A stretch of 64,000 bases of DNA, from the NCBI RefSeq assembly GCF_000158195.2, contig NZ_GL987988.1:609632-673631 (forward strand). Reading direction: 5' to 3'. The stretch's first letter is position 1; every line of letters begins with the position of its first letter. Below are positions 25,205-32,426 of the stretch, piece after piece. A model generated the notes under the pieces. It was not told the origin of the DNA and searched no databases. It saw nothing but the letters and a program-made list of their open reading frames with translations. The stretch comes from Fusobacterium mortiferum ATCC 9817. GTDB taxonomy: Bacteria; Fusobacteriota; Fusobacteriia; Fusobacteriales; Fusobacteriaceae. A program made the translations under genes and the position numbers.

Positions 25205-25902
25205 TATAGTAATACCTCCAAAGCTCTCTCTATAATAGCTCTAAATTTTGAACTATTATACTTTGTTTTATCAAATAGTGTATTTCCTTCTTCTATCAAT
25301 CGAGATATAATAGCTGATTGAGATATAGGACATGATACAAAGATACTTGTATCTACTAAAGTTTCAACTAATTTTTTGTAATATTCCTTTTCCACTTTGC
25401 ATCTAGTGGCTCTATTTGGTATGATAGCTTTTATCTTACTATATTCAGCTTTTCTCAACATATTTGTTATACTTGAAGTAGTTACTGAATCTAGGAATGT
25501 AGGTATTACTATCTGGTCTGCTACTTCTAAGAAAATATCATCTAGGCTTAAAACTGGTGTAGCATCTATGTAGATGTAGTCAAATAACTTTTTGATAACT
25601 TTTATAAAATCTCTAAAATTATCTATATCTTTATCTGGAATATTCATAGTAGTTAATGGTATGTAGTATAGATTATCTCTTAATTCTAAATATGTTCCAT
25701 TTTTCTTTGTTATCCAGTACTCTAAACCATTTTCAAAATTATTTTCTTTTATTCCAGCAAAACGAGGTATATTATTTTGAGAATCTGAAGTGATGATTAA
25801 TACCTGTTTATCTTTTAAAGCTGTTGCATGAGCTAATTGGAGAGTGAGCCAGCTTTTGCCTACTCCCCCTTTATTTGCTTTTACTAATATAACTTTACTC
25901 AT
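25204..25902 (-). CDS. ParA-family partition ATPase
   Basis: The 232-residue protein has the deviant Walker A of ParA/MinD ATPases, KANKGGVGKSWLTLQLA, at about residues 8-24, a Walker A-prime-like YIYIDATPVLSLDD and a Walker B-like QIVIPTFLDSVTT. It would move or position the phage DNA in the cell with its DUF3102-like partner. ParA in a phage genome suggests an extrachromosomal, plasmid-like stage. Confidence 0.85.
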   Translation of the reverse strand: MSKVILVKANKGGVGKSWLTLQLAHATALKDKQVLIITSDSQNNIPRFAGIKENNFENGLEYWITKKNGTYLELRDNLYYIPLTTMNIPDKDIDNFRDFIKVIKKLFDYIYIDATPVLSLDDIFLEVADQIVIPTFLDSVTTSSITNMLRKAEYSKIKAIIPNRATRCKVEKEYYKKLVETLVDTSIFVSCPISQSAIISRLIEEGNTLFDKTKYNSSKFRAIIERALEVLL

Positions 25903-25910
25903 AAGTTCTC

Positions 25911-25985
25911 CTATCTATCTAACATCCAAAATACAAATCCTAATACAATTAGGCAAAATAATAAATCAAATATTTCTCTTTCCAT
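25911..25985 (-). CDS. Membrane peptide, 24 aa
   Basis: A short frame with TAGGAG six bases before its ATG encodes MEREIFDLLFCLIVLGFVFW then MLDR, a single membrane helix. It fills the gap between parA and the DnaC-like gene. It was found by reading the gap and is below normal size limits. Confidence 0.45.
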   Translation of the reverse strand: MEREIFDLLFCLIVLGFVFWMLDR

Positions 25986-25992
25986 TATTCTC

Positions 25993-26796
25993 CTATGCTC
26001 TCTTCAAAATCTCTTTAAAATTATCTATATCAAAGTTTCTCTTACTTTCTCCAATGACAGCATGTTGGTAACACATTTCATTAATCCTATCAGCTATTCT
26101 TGAACTAAATCTACTTTCAATAGAGAGTTTAGCTTCTATCTGTTCTTTAGGTAATCCTTTATTAAATAAAACTAAGTTAGTAGTAATAATTAAAGGTTTT
26201 TCAGCTCTGTATCTAGTATCAATTAATGAGAATACCTTATCTTGTGTCCATTCTTTTACATTTTCTACTCCCATATCATCTATGATGAGTAAATCACAAT
26301 TTTTCACATATTCTAATACATCTTTTTCTGCCTCTGCCCATTCTCTTTGGAGCTTATTTATATATAGTCCTAAATTCATTACTAATACTGTCTTTCCATT
26401 TTCCATAAGTCTATTAGCAATACAGGCACTTGCAAAAGTTTTTCCTGTTCCGACATTACCAAATAAAAATAATCCAGTCTTAATATTTTCCTTTAGAAAT
26501 GATTTACTGTATTTATTAGCTAAAGACATGATACTAGAGTTCATATCAGCTATCTCAAATTTACTCTTTAAGAATTTATTGTCTATTACTGAAATATCTC
26601 TATATTTTTTAACTTTATTCAAAATACATTGATGTTGTCTTTCTTTTTCAGCTTGTTCCATTTCAATGATTTTTTGCTTTTCTAAACAATCGCAAGCTGG
26701 AATAAATTTAATTTGCTCTTTCATTGAGAGAGGCATCCAATCTGGTAATGTAACTGGATTTTTAATATACTCTTTTCCACAATATTTACATTTCAT
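25993..26796 (-). CDS. DnaC/IstB-like helicase loader
   Basis: The 267-residue AAA+ protein has an N-terminal zinc knuckle (MKCKYCGKEY and ACDC), Walker A GNVGTGKTFASACIAN near residue 117 and Walker B LLIIDDMGVEN near 176, followed by a sensor region TTNLVLFNKG and an arginine-finger SRFSSRIADRI. Phage proteins of this type load the replicative helicase. It pairs with the DnaD-like protein upstream. Confidence 0.9.
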   Translation of the reverse strand: MKCKYCGKEYIKNPVTLPDWMPLSMKEQIKFIPACDCLEKQKIIEMEQAEKERQHQCILNKVKKYRDISVIDNKFLKSKFEIADMNSSIMSLANKYSKSFLKENIKTGLFLFGNVGTGKTFASACIANRLMENGKTVLVMNLGLYINKLQREWAEAEKDVLEYVKNCDLLIIDDMGVENVKEWTQDKVFSLIDTRYRAEKPLIITTNLVLFNKGLPKEQIEAKLSIESRFSSRIADRINEMCYQHAVIGESKRNFDIDNFKEILKRA

Positions 26797-26810
26797 TTCA
26801 TCACTCTCCT

Positions 26811-27644
26811 TTATAGGATGTCATCTAAACTATTATTAGTTTTATATTGAAGTGTTTCTATTCCTATTTTATCTTTAGCTTTATTATGAGTTTTATAAAA
26901 TCCAGCCATTATTTTATTAATTTGAGATTCCGTTGTATAAGTAGATAAAGGTGGGATTTTATCTGTTTCTCCTTGTAGATAATCAGAGTTATAAATATTA
27001 AGAAGTAAGTCATCTATTATATTTTGATATCTACTAGGCTGAAAAACTAAATTTACTTGATGTTCATTACTATTTGTAGCTTTCATTATGATTTTTTTAA
27101 GTTCAGTAAGTTTTTCTTTATAAGAGAGAGATAGGAGATGATTTTTCTTTTCTCTCTCTATATCTATCTCTTTATCTATCTCTATATCTTTCTCTATCTC
27201 TGTGTGACTATTTGTGACAAGCTGTGACTTAGTTGTGACATTGTCACACTTTTTATTTTCAAGTAAAAGTTTTTCTCTTTCTCTTGCTCTTTGTTGCCTT
27301 TTTCTTTCAGCTGCTGCTGTTTCACTACCAATACTTCCTACTACTTCTGGTAGGATATATTCATCTGGTAACTCTCCAAACTCTATGAGATTATTTTTTT
27401 GAAGATATAGTACTGTCATTTGGATATCTTCAACATTCTCATCTAGTTCTAAAGCTAGCTCTTCTACAAAATTATCTTCTACCCCTTCATAATATAGCTT
27501 TCCTTCATTAGTAAGAGATAAAAGTTGCATTTTAAGATAGATGATGGTAAATGTATCTCCTCCAGCCATTTTCCTAAGTTTTTTTATACTCTTTTGTTTA
27601 AAAAAATTATCTTTTAACTTTAACCAAAAGTATTTTTTAGCCAT
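26811..27644 (-). CDS. DnaD-like replisome organizer
   Basis: The 277-residue protein has the N-terminal domain of phage replisome organizers (KYFWLKLKDNFFKQKSIKKL then GGDTFTIIYLKMQLLSLTNE), a basic middle, and a low-complexity charged linker (IEKDIEIDKEIDIEREKK). It binds the origin and recruits the helicase loader encoded next. The DNA of its linker carries repeated TGTGAC boxes that look like the origin. Confidence 0.85.
   Translation of the reverse strand: MAKKYFWLKLKDNFFKQKSIKKLRKMAGGDTFTIIYLKMQLLSLTNEGKLYYEGVEDNFVEELALELDENVEDIQMTVLYLQKNNLIEFGELPDEYILPEVVGSIGSETAAAERKRQQRAREREKLLLENKKCDNVTTKSQLVTNSHTEIEKDIEIDKEIDIEREKKNHLLSLSYKEKLTELKKIIMKATNSNEHQVNLVFQPSRYQNIIDDLLLNIYNSDYLQGETDKIPPLSTYTTESQINKIMAGFYKTHNKAKDKIGIETLQYKTNNSLDDIL
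27134..27248. other. Putative phage replication origin with TGTGAC iterons
   Basis: Inside the DnaD-like gene TGTGAC occurs at 27203, 27213, 27223 and 27234, at helical 10-11 base steps, with an inverted copy (GTCACA) at 27243. Next to it lies a run of TATCTC/TATATC pyrimidine repeats at about 27139-27200 that would melt easily. Iterons plus an AT-rich tract inside the initiator gene is a common phage origin layout. Confidence 0.55.
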
Positions 27645-27735
27645 TATTTTTTATCCCTTCTTTCTCCATAACCTCTTGTATCTTAGCTAATTTCCCATAT
27701 TTTTCTATTAATTGTGTAAGTCTTGTATATGGCAT
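27637..27735 (-). CDS. Small phage protein, 32 aa
   Basis: An AGGAGG site precedes the ATG at 27735. The product MPYTRLTQLIEKYGKLAKIQ ends EVMEKEGIKNNG, an amphipathic helix. Its stop overlaps the start of the DnaD-like gene, so translation of the two is probably coupled and this may be a leader for replication control. A candidate small RNA is transcribed opposite its upstream region. Confidence 0.5.
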   Translation of the reverse strand: MPYTRLTQLIEKYGKLAKIQEVMEKEGIKNNG

Positions 27736-27746
27736 AATATTCCTCC

Positions 27747-27775
27747 TTGTATTATCTGGAGAAATATGATAAAAT
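27747..27775 (+). promoter_or_regulatory. Promoter for opposite-strand small RNA
   Basis: TTGTAT and TAAAAT are separated by 17 bases on the plus strand, opposite to all surrounding early genes. A terminator follows about 60 bases downstream. Confidence 0.45.
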
Positions 27776-27781
27776 AAAATT

Positions 27782-27845
27782 GGAATTGGAAAATGGACAT
27801 TTCAAATTCTTTCGAGAGGTTATTCCCAGTAACCTCTTTTTTTAT
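27782..27845 (+). ncRNA. Candidate counter-transcript RNA near replication genes
   Basis: A plus-strand promoter (27747-27775) and a strong terminator (27815-27843) would delimit a transcript of about 64 bases with a small 5' hairpin (GAAAATG paired with CATTTC) and no ribosome site or frame. It is antisense to the leader of the 32-residue protein and DnaD-like gene, an arrangement like plasmid copy-number RNAs. Expression is inferred. Confidence 0.45.
27815..27843 (+). terminator. Rho-independent terminator on plus strand
   Basis: AGAGGTTA pairs with TAACCTCT around TTCCCAG and is followed by seven T on the plus strand. The opposite strand has no T run after the stem, so it works only in the direction against the early operon. 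Confidence 0.75.
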
Positions 27846-27850
27846 TCTTT

Positions 27851-28012
27851 TCATATTTCCTCACTTATTATTTTTTCTACTTCATATTTAAATACTCTTG
27901 TCTTAAATGATGCTCCACAAATATTACATTTATAATATCTAATTCTTTTATTATTTTTAATTTTGCTACAATAAGACTTTAGTTTTTTATTACATTCTGG
28001 ACATCTAATCAT
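27851..28012 (-). CDS. Zinc-ribbon protein, Ogr/Delta-like
   Basis: The 53-residue protein begins MIRCPECNKKLKSYCSKIKN and continues YYKCNICGASFKTRVFKYEV. The Cys-x2-Cys ... Cys-x2-Cys pattern with A-S-F-K-T-x-x after the second knuckle recalls the Ogr/Delta late-gene activators of P2-like phages (C-S-A-x-F-x-T). It could also be a transposase-type ribbon. The ATG lies in the end of the preceding gene. Confidence 0.5.
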   Translation of the reverse strand: MIRCPECNKKLKSYCSKIKNNKRIRYYKCNICGASFKTRVFKYEVEKIISEEI

Positions 28013-28448
28013 TGGTAATCCTTTTAGCTATAATTTCAGCTTCTATCTTACTATTTTCATCTCCTAGTTTTCCTCTACATTCTTTTACATAATTAATTAA
28101 ATAGTTTCTATTTTTATCATCTATTTCTTCTAATTTTTTTTCTTCCTTTTTTAAAGAATGATATTTTTGGAAATATTGATGAAATTTTTTATTAAAATCG
28201 GAAGCTAGTTTAACTAATTTTGCTTGATAATCAGCAGGTAATTCTTTTGCAAATTCATATAATCCCTCTACATGTTTTACTCTTAACTCAAAAAGATAAT
28301 CTTGTATCTCCCATTGTTCATCTCTTCTTTTATCGTCTAACGAATCAATCACTTCACTATTTCTTAGAGCTTCTTCAATAGTCATAACATGACACATTAG
28401 ATTCATACTTCTTTCTAGTTCCATACTAGGAATACTTTGTTTTGCCAT
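28005..28448 (-). CDS. Hypothetical helical phage protein, 147 aa
   Basis: The protein is helical and highly charged, with SMELERSMNLMCHVMTIEEA, DEQWEIQDYLFELRVKHVEG and a Lys/Glu-rich coiled-coil from about 95. No family is recognised. It is the second gene of the early transcript after the Cro-like regulator. An AAAGGAG site precedes its ATG. Confidence 0.6.
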   Translation of the reverse strand: MAKQSIPSMELERSMNLMCHVMTIEEALRNSEVIDSLDDKRRDEQWEIQDYLFELRVKHVEGLYEFAKELPADYQAKLVKLASDFNKKFHQYFQKYHSLKKEEKKLEEIDDKNRNYLINYVKECRGKLGDENSKIEAEIIAKRITND

Positions 28449-28598
28449 AAAATTCTCCTTTCGTTATTTGGTATGCTATCTTTTTTACAGTTCCACAGCT
28501 CAACTATCTCTCGCCTACAAACAGTTTTAGAGTTCTGTCAACTACCTCGCTAGTATTATTATTTGTAAAGATTGATACAAATAGATAAAAGTGTGTTA
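28449..28598 (-). promoter_or_regulatory. Early leader between regulator and 147-aa gene
   Basis: This 150-base gap has a possible minus-strand promoter (TTGTAT, 16 bases, TAATAC) and repeated AGTTGACAGAACT / AGTTGAGCTGTGGAACT motifs that could fold. No frame with a ribosome site is present. It may be a leader or binding site. Confidence 0.3.
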
Positions 28599-28769
28599 TT
28601 ATTTAATAACGGCAGAATCAAAAATATTTTTAATTTTTATTAATGTTTCTTCATCTTGTTTTTGGATTCTATTATATAACCAAACTCTTGAAATATTTAA
28701 CTTTTTAGCTAATTCTGTCATTGTGATATTTCTATTTAAACATTCAATTTTAATTTGTTTCAAATTCAC
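28599..28769 (-). CDS. Cro-like HTH regulator
   Basis: The 56-residue protein has a helix-turn-helix (NITMTELAKKLNISRVWLYN) and a short C-terminal tail. The GTG at 28769 lies five bases after AGGAGGG and is a better start than the ATG at 28796. It is transcribed divergently from the repressor across a shared operator, the position of Cro in a lysis-lysogeny switch. Confidence 0.75.
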   Translation of the reverse strand: MNLKQIKIECLNRNITMTELAKKLNISRVWLYNRIQKQDEETLIKIKNIFDSAVIK

Positions 28770-28789
28770 AATATCCCTCCTAAAAACTA

Positions 28790-28809
28790 TTATCATTTGT
28801 TAATGATAA
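28790..28809. promoter_or_regulatory. Operator palindrome of the lysogeny switch
   Basis: A 20-base perfect dyad with 8-base arms (TTATCATT, loop TGTT, AATGATAA) overlaps the -10 edge of the minus-strand early promoter. A partial copy, TTATCATCTGTCAATA, covers its -35 at 28823-28838. These are likely repressor and Cro sites. Confidence 0.7.
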
Positions 28810-28836
28810 TATATCACAAATGTTATCATCTGTCAA
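28808..28836 (-). promoter_or_regulatory. Early lytic promoter (minus strand)
   Basis: On the minus strand a perfect TTGACA (28831-28836) is followed after 17 bases by TATATT (28808-28813). It drives the Cro-like regulator and the early operon and is covered by the operator sites. Confidence 0.75.
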
Positions 28837-28854
28837 TAGAAAAAAATAAAACTA

Positions 28855-28883
28855 TTTACAGTTGTTAATATTGATATTATAAT
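28855..28883 (+). promoter_or_regulatory. Repressor/lysogeny promoter (plus strand)
   Basis: TTTACA (28855-28860), a 17-base spacer and a perfect TATAAT (28878-28883) lie 20 bases before the repressor ATG. The transcript should extend through the repressor and the two membrane proteins that follow. Confidence 0.75.
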
Positions 28884-28902
28884 TATAATAAGAGGTGGAA
28901 AA

Positions 28903-29586
28903 ATGGAAGATAAAATAAATGACTATGTTGTTCCAGTTGAAATAAGAGAAAAACTAGGAGCATACATAAAAGCTAGAAGAGATGAGTTAGCAATAGGATT
29001 AAACCAAATATCTGTTAAAACAGGTGTTGCTAGTTCGTTGTGGTCACGTTTAGAAAATGGAAAAGTTCTAAAAATAAATCCATTTTTATTAAAAAAAATA
29101 GGCGAAGGTTTGAAAATTGACTATAAGGAGTTGTACAAAATAGTGGGATACTTGGATGAAGATAAAAATGAGATAATTGGAAATATTGATTTAAACTTAG
29201 AATATAAAAAAGTTCCATTATATAGTTCTATCAGTGCTGGATATGGAGCTTGTGAATCAGATGTAATTGACTATATTGCATTACCGATGGTTAATGCTTT
29301 TTCTGGAGATGTATTTGCCGTAAGAGTAAATGGAGATAGTATGGAACATACAATAGAAAATCATTCTATTGTTTTTATTAAAAGAGATTCGGAAGTTGCG
29401 AATAAAAAAATTGGAGCTTTCTTATTGAATAATGAGGCTCTTTTAAAAAGATATTATATAACTGATAATGGTGTATTCCTAAGAAGTGATAATAGAGAGT
29501 ACCCAGATATTAGAGTAAGAGAACATGATGATTTTATAATTGTAGGTAGATATATTGGTAGTGTTATCAATGAAGATGATATGTAA
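28903..29586 (+). CDS. LexA/CI-like phage repressor (S24 peptidase domain)
   Basis: The 227-residue protein has an N-terminal XRE helix-turn-helix (about 18-75, GLNQISVKTGVASSLWSRLE) and a C-terminal S24 autoprotease domain with the cleavage pair Ala112-Gly113 in SISAGYGA, the nucleophile Ser146 in VNGDSMEHT and the base Lys182 in EALLKRYY. It keeps the prophage silent and would be self-cleaved after RecA activation, so induction by DNA damage is expected. AGAGGTGG precedes its ATG. Confidence 0.93.
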   Translation: MEDKINDYVVPVEIREKLGAYIKARRDELAIGLNQISVKTGVASSLWSRLENGKVLKINPFLLKKIGEGLKIDYKELYKIVGYLDEDKNEIIGNIDLNLEYKKVPLYSSISAGYGACESDVIDYIALPMVNAFSGDVFAVRVNGDSMEHTIENHSIVFIKRDSEVANKKIGAFLLNNEALLKRYYITDNGVFLRSDNREYPDIRVREHDDFIIVGRYIGSVINEDDM

Positions 29587-29608
29587 TTAATATAAAAGGG
29601 GATTGGTA

Positions 29609-31033
29609 ATGGATAAACTAGAAAATTATATAATTGTTAGTTTAGAAACAACAGGTTTAAATCATTTAGTAGATGAAATTTTAAAAATAGAAGCTATAAG
29701 AATAGAAAATGGTAATATAGTAGATACTTTTAAAGAATTTATAAAACCAAAGTTTGAAATTCCAAAAGAGGCGAGTAGAATAAATGGAATAACTTTTGAA
29801 GATGTTAAAAATTCCCCATCAATAGAAGATGTTTTAGATAAATTTAAAAATTTTAGAAAAAAAGGAGATATTTTAGTAGCCTATAATGCTGAATTTGTAA
29901 GTAAATTTATAGGTTTTAATTTTAAACGATATAAAAACTCTATTTTTTCACATGAGTTTATAGATTTATTATCACTAGTAAGATATATTTATAAGAATAT
30001 ACCTTCTTATAATCTTAAATATGTTGCAACATATTTAAAAATAGATTCAACTAATAAAGATAAAACTATTATATGTTATGAAATTTTAAAAAATTTAAAA
30101 AATAAAATAGGAGATAATCAAGAAAAAATATTTAATGGAAGTGAATGTATAATTAAATATTTGGATGAAAAGAAATTAAAAAAACTTAATAAAGATTCTG
30201 GATACAAAAAAGAAGTAAAGAAAAAATGGTTGCTAATAATTTTAACTTTTTTAGTAGTATTTTTAGGTTGTATCTTTATAAATAGAAATAGTAATGAAAA
30301 AATTCTTGAAATGAAATATGGCACTAGTTTTGATGGAAAAATAGCTCCACAAATATCAGATGGAAAGATAAAGTTAGAGATAACAGCTAATGTTCCAGAT
30401 GGAGCAATATTAGAAACAACACTAGTAGGTTACAAGGGAAAAGAGCCAACTTTTAATGTCCAAAACATTGTTATAAAAGATGGTAAAGGAGAATTTATAG
30501 CAGATATTAGTGATTGGAATCATGGTTACCTTTCAGCAATGGCAATGTTTAGATTTAATTCTGATGAGATAATCCAGCCTAAAAATATAAAAGCTCTATA
30601 TGGAGAACATGGAGAAAAAATGGAAGGAGTTTTTATTCAAGAAAATCATTTAAAAGGATATAATGGTATTTTAAAATACAAACAAATACCATATCCAAGC
30701 TATGAAGTTTTAAGAGCTGAAAATAAAGATAATTTTAATTATATAATAATTAATACTTTTAAAGATGTTCCAAAAAGTATTGTAAATGATATACAGATAC
30801 TAGAATTGACAAACTATTCAATAAGAATTAATATAGTTGTAGGAGATGGATGGTATAATTTATCTTTATCTCAAAAAGAGAAATTAGTAACTCAACTATC
30901 GTTAGCTTTTAAAGAATTAGCTGTAAAAAATTATCAAGCAGCTAATAATGAAAATGTAGTTGTATTTTTTATGAGTAAAAGTGGAAATGAAGTAGCAGCT
31001 CCCAAAGTTTTTGGAGGATATGAGATAAAGTAA
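29609..31033 (+). CDS. Membrane protein with degenerate DnaQ-like exonuclease domain
   Basis: The 474-residue protein is co-directional with the repressor, 22 bases after it. Residues about 5-165 look like a DEDD exonuclease of the DnaQ/PolC epsilon kind (IIVSLETTGL, ILVAYNAEFVSKF, NLKYVATYLKID), but the first catalytic Asp is Ser11, the HN-x-x-F-D Asp is Val97 and the last His/Asp pair is missing, so catalysis is unlikely. A basic stretch precedes one membrane helix (about 206-226), and a beta-rich domain of about 245 residues follows, probably outside. It may bind nucleic acid or nucleotide and signal across the membrane. ATG 29609 follows AAGGGG. Confidence 0.65.
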   Translation: MDKLENYIIVSLETTGLNHLVDEILKIEAIRIENGNIVDTFKEFIKPKFEIPKEASRINGITFEDVKNSPSIEDVLDKFKNFRKKGDILVAYNAEFVSKFIGFNFKRYKNSIFSHEFIDLLSLVRYIYKNIPSYNLKYVATYLKIDSTNKDKTIICYEILKNLKNKIGDNQEKIFNGSECIIKYLDEKKLKKLNKDSGYKKEVKKKWLLIILTFLVVFLGCIFINRNSNEKILEMKYGTSFDGKIAPQISDGKIKLEITANVPDGAILETTLVGYKGKEPTFNVQNIVIKDGKGEFIADISDWNHGYLSAMAMFRFNSDEIIQPKNIKALYGEHGEKMEGVFIQENHLKGYNGILKYKQIPYPSYEVLRAENKDNFNYIIINTFKDVPKSIVNDIQILELTNYSIRINIVVGDGWYNLSLSQKEKLVTQLSLAFKELAVKNYQAANNENVVVFFMSKSGNEVAAPKVFGGYEIK

Positions 31034-31057
31034 AATAAATATTTTAAAGAGGAAAAT

Positions 31058-32077
31058 ATGGGATTATATACTAAAATAGATAAATATTTAACAGATTTAA
31101 ATGGGAATATATTTAAAATGGATGAATTTATTAGTTCTCTCTCTGAGGATGTAATAAAAGAATTTAAACTAATTCCAGATAATGATAATAAAAGTTTTAT
31201 AGAAGAGAGATTAAAAAAATTTTTATTTTCTGTATTAAAAAATAAAAAGATGTTAGCTCTTTATAATGGGAATAGTAATGATTATATTTTGTTTGATAGT
31301 GATGAAGCTAAAATAATTTTTCTTTTTAAGAAATTTGGATTCCCAATTTTAGACCAGCCTTTTCAATATTCCTTATTATCAAGAGAGCTAAATGAACTTT
31401 TTAAAATATATGATGGAATTATCAAAGAAGAAAAAATTCAAAAGCTAAAACTAAGAAACTTTTTAAAAGAATATTGCGAAGAGGTTTATCTAATAATTAA
31501 GCCTACTATAATTTGTAATTCATCAAACGATACAGAAGTATTACTTGAAGTTATAGGGAAAAATTTAGAAATGGAATATTTAAAGAAAATTGATAATAAA
31601 CATTCAAAAATTATAACATCTTTGAATAAAAGTGAACAAACTTTAAAAGAGCTGAATGTAGAGCTAAGTAATAGATATGAAGAGTTAGAAAAATTAAAGA
31701 AAGAAAATGAGGGGTTAAAGAAGAAATATAAAGATTCAACTTTATATAGCATATCTACAATGGGTATATTTTTAGCTATTTTTTCTTTAATTAGTATTAA
31801 TGCCACTTCTGTATTTGAGTTAATAAAAGGAGAAAAAATTTTTTCAAAGTTTGGAGGGGTCTTATTAATAAATGGGGTAGTATTAATGGGAGTATCCAGT
31901 TTAATTTTGCTAATAAAATCTTTTTTTAGTTTGAGTGAAGATGAAAAAAAAATAAAAATATTAGAAAAGAAAGTTCTAGTTATTTCAATAATACTTTGTC
32001 TTAGTGGAGTTTTTCTTATATTTATTCAAGAGTTAAAATTAGGAAATAATAACTTTATTTTATTATTAAATATTTAA
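31058..32077 (+). CDS. Coiled-coil membrane protein, three TM helices, lysogenic
   Basis: No family is recognised for this 339-residue protein. Residues 1-180 are a soluble alpha-helical domain, about 183-225 is a coiled coil (SEQTLKELNVELSNRYEELE), and three membrane helices follow at about 232-250, 267-289 and 305-324. It lies 24 bases after the degenerate-exonuclease gene, in the same operon as the repressor and at the phage edge, where exclusion or defence genes often sit. AGAGGAAAAT precedes its ATG. Confidence 0.6.
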   Translation: MGLYTKIDKYLTDLNGNIFKMDEFISSLSEDVIKEFKLIPDNDNKSFIEERLKKFLFSVLKNKKMLALYNGNSNDYILFDSDEAKIIFLFKKFGFPILDQPFQYSLLSRELNELFKIYDGIIKEEKIQKLKLRNFLKEYCEEVYLIIKPTIICNSSNDTEVLLEVIGKNLEMEYLKKIDNKHSKIITSLNKSEQTLKELNVELSNRYEELEKLKKENEGLKKKYKDSTLYSISTMGIFLAIFSLISINATSVFELIKGEKIFSKFGGVLLINGVVLMGVSSLILLIKSFFSLSEDEKKIKILEKKVLVISIILCLSGVFLIFIQELKLGNNNFILLLNI

Positions 32078-32426
32078 AATTATAACATAAAGTTTGACAA
32101 TATTTTGACAATGAAAATCATAAAAAACTTATAAAATTATTAAAAATAAATAAAATAGATAAAATGGAATGTAGAAAAAATGAGAAGTTGTGAACTGATA
32201 TATATTTAAACGTAGCGAATGGGAATAGGAGCTAGAATAGCTGAAACTAGTTAAAATAGCTACTTCCAGATAGTGAAAATAAGAAATTGGCCGCAAAATG
32301 GCCGTATAATAGAAAAGCAGCCCTAAAAAGCTGCTTTTTTTATTTACTATAATTAATGAATTAAAATTATTGTTTTGATTATTTATTTCTTTATCAAAAG
32401 TGTTATAGATAAATATACTTATAGGA
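32078..32426. other. Right prophage boundary region
   Basis: This 350-base gap has no supported gene. It contains a TTTGACAA direct repeat (about 32091-32110), a repeated GGCCG pair (32289, 32300) and a strong terminator at 32313. Phage genes end and host genes start here, so the right attachment site should lie in it or in the 3' end of the nitrilase gene. A 122-residue frame on the minus strand here is judged spurious. Confidence 0.5.
32313..32341 (+). terminator. Terminator ending the lysogeny operon
   Basis: AAAGCAGC pairs with GCTGCTTT around CCTAAAAA and is followed by seven T. It stops plus-strand transcription from the repressor operon before the convergent hydrolase gene. Confidence 0.8.

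Noticed and set aside
27139-27200. Short TATCTC repeats as CRISPR or tandem-repeat array
   Set aside because: Units are six bases, irregular and coding; no spacers of CRISPR length.
27747-27935. Plus-strand 62-residue frame starting near the small-RNA promoter
   Set aside because: No ribosome site, passes through a terminator, and overlaps the zinc-ribbon gene; a non-coding RNA fits better.
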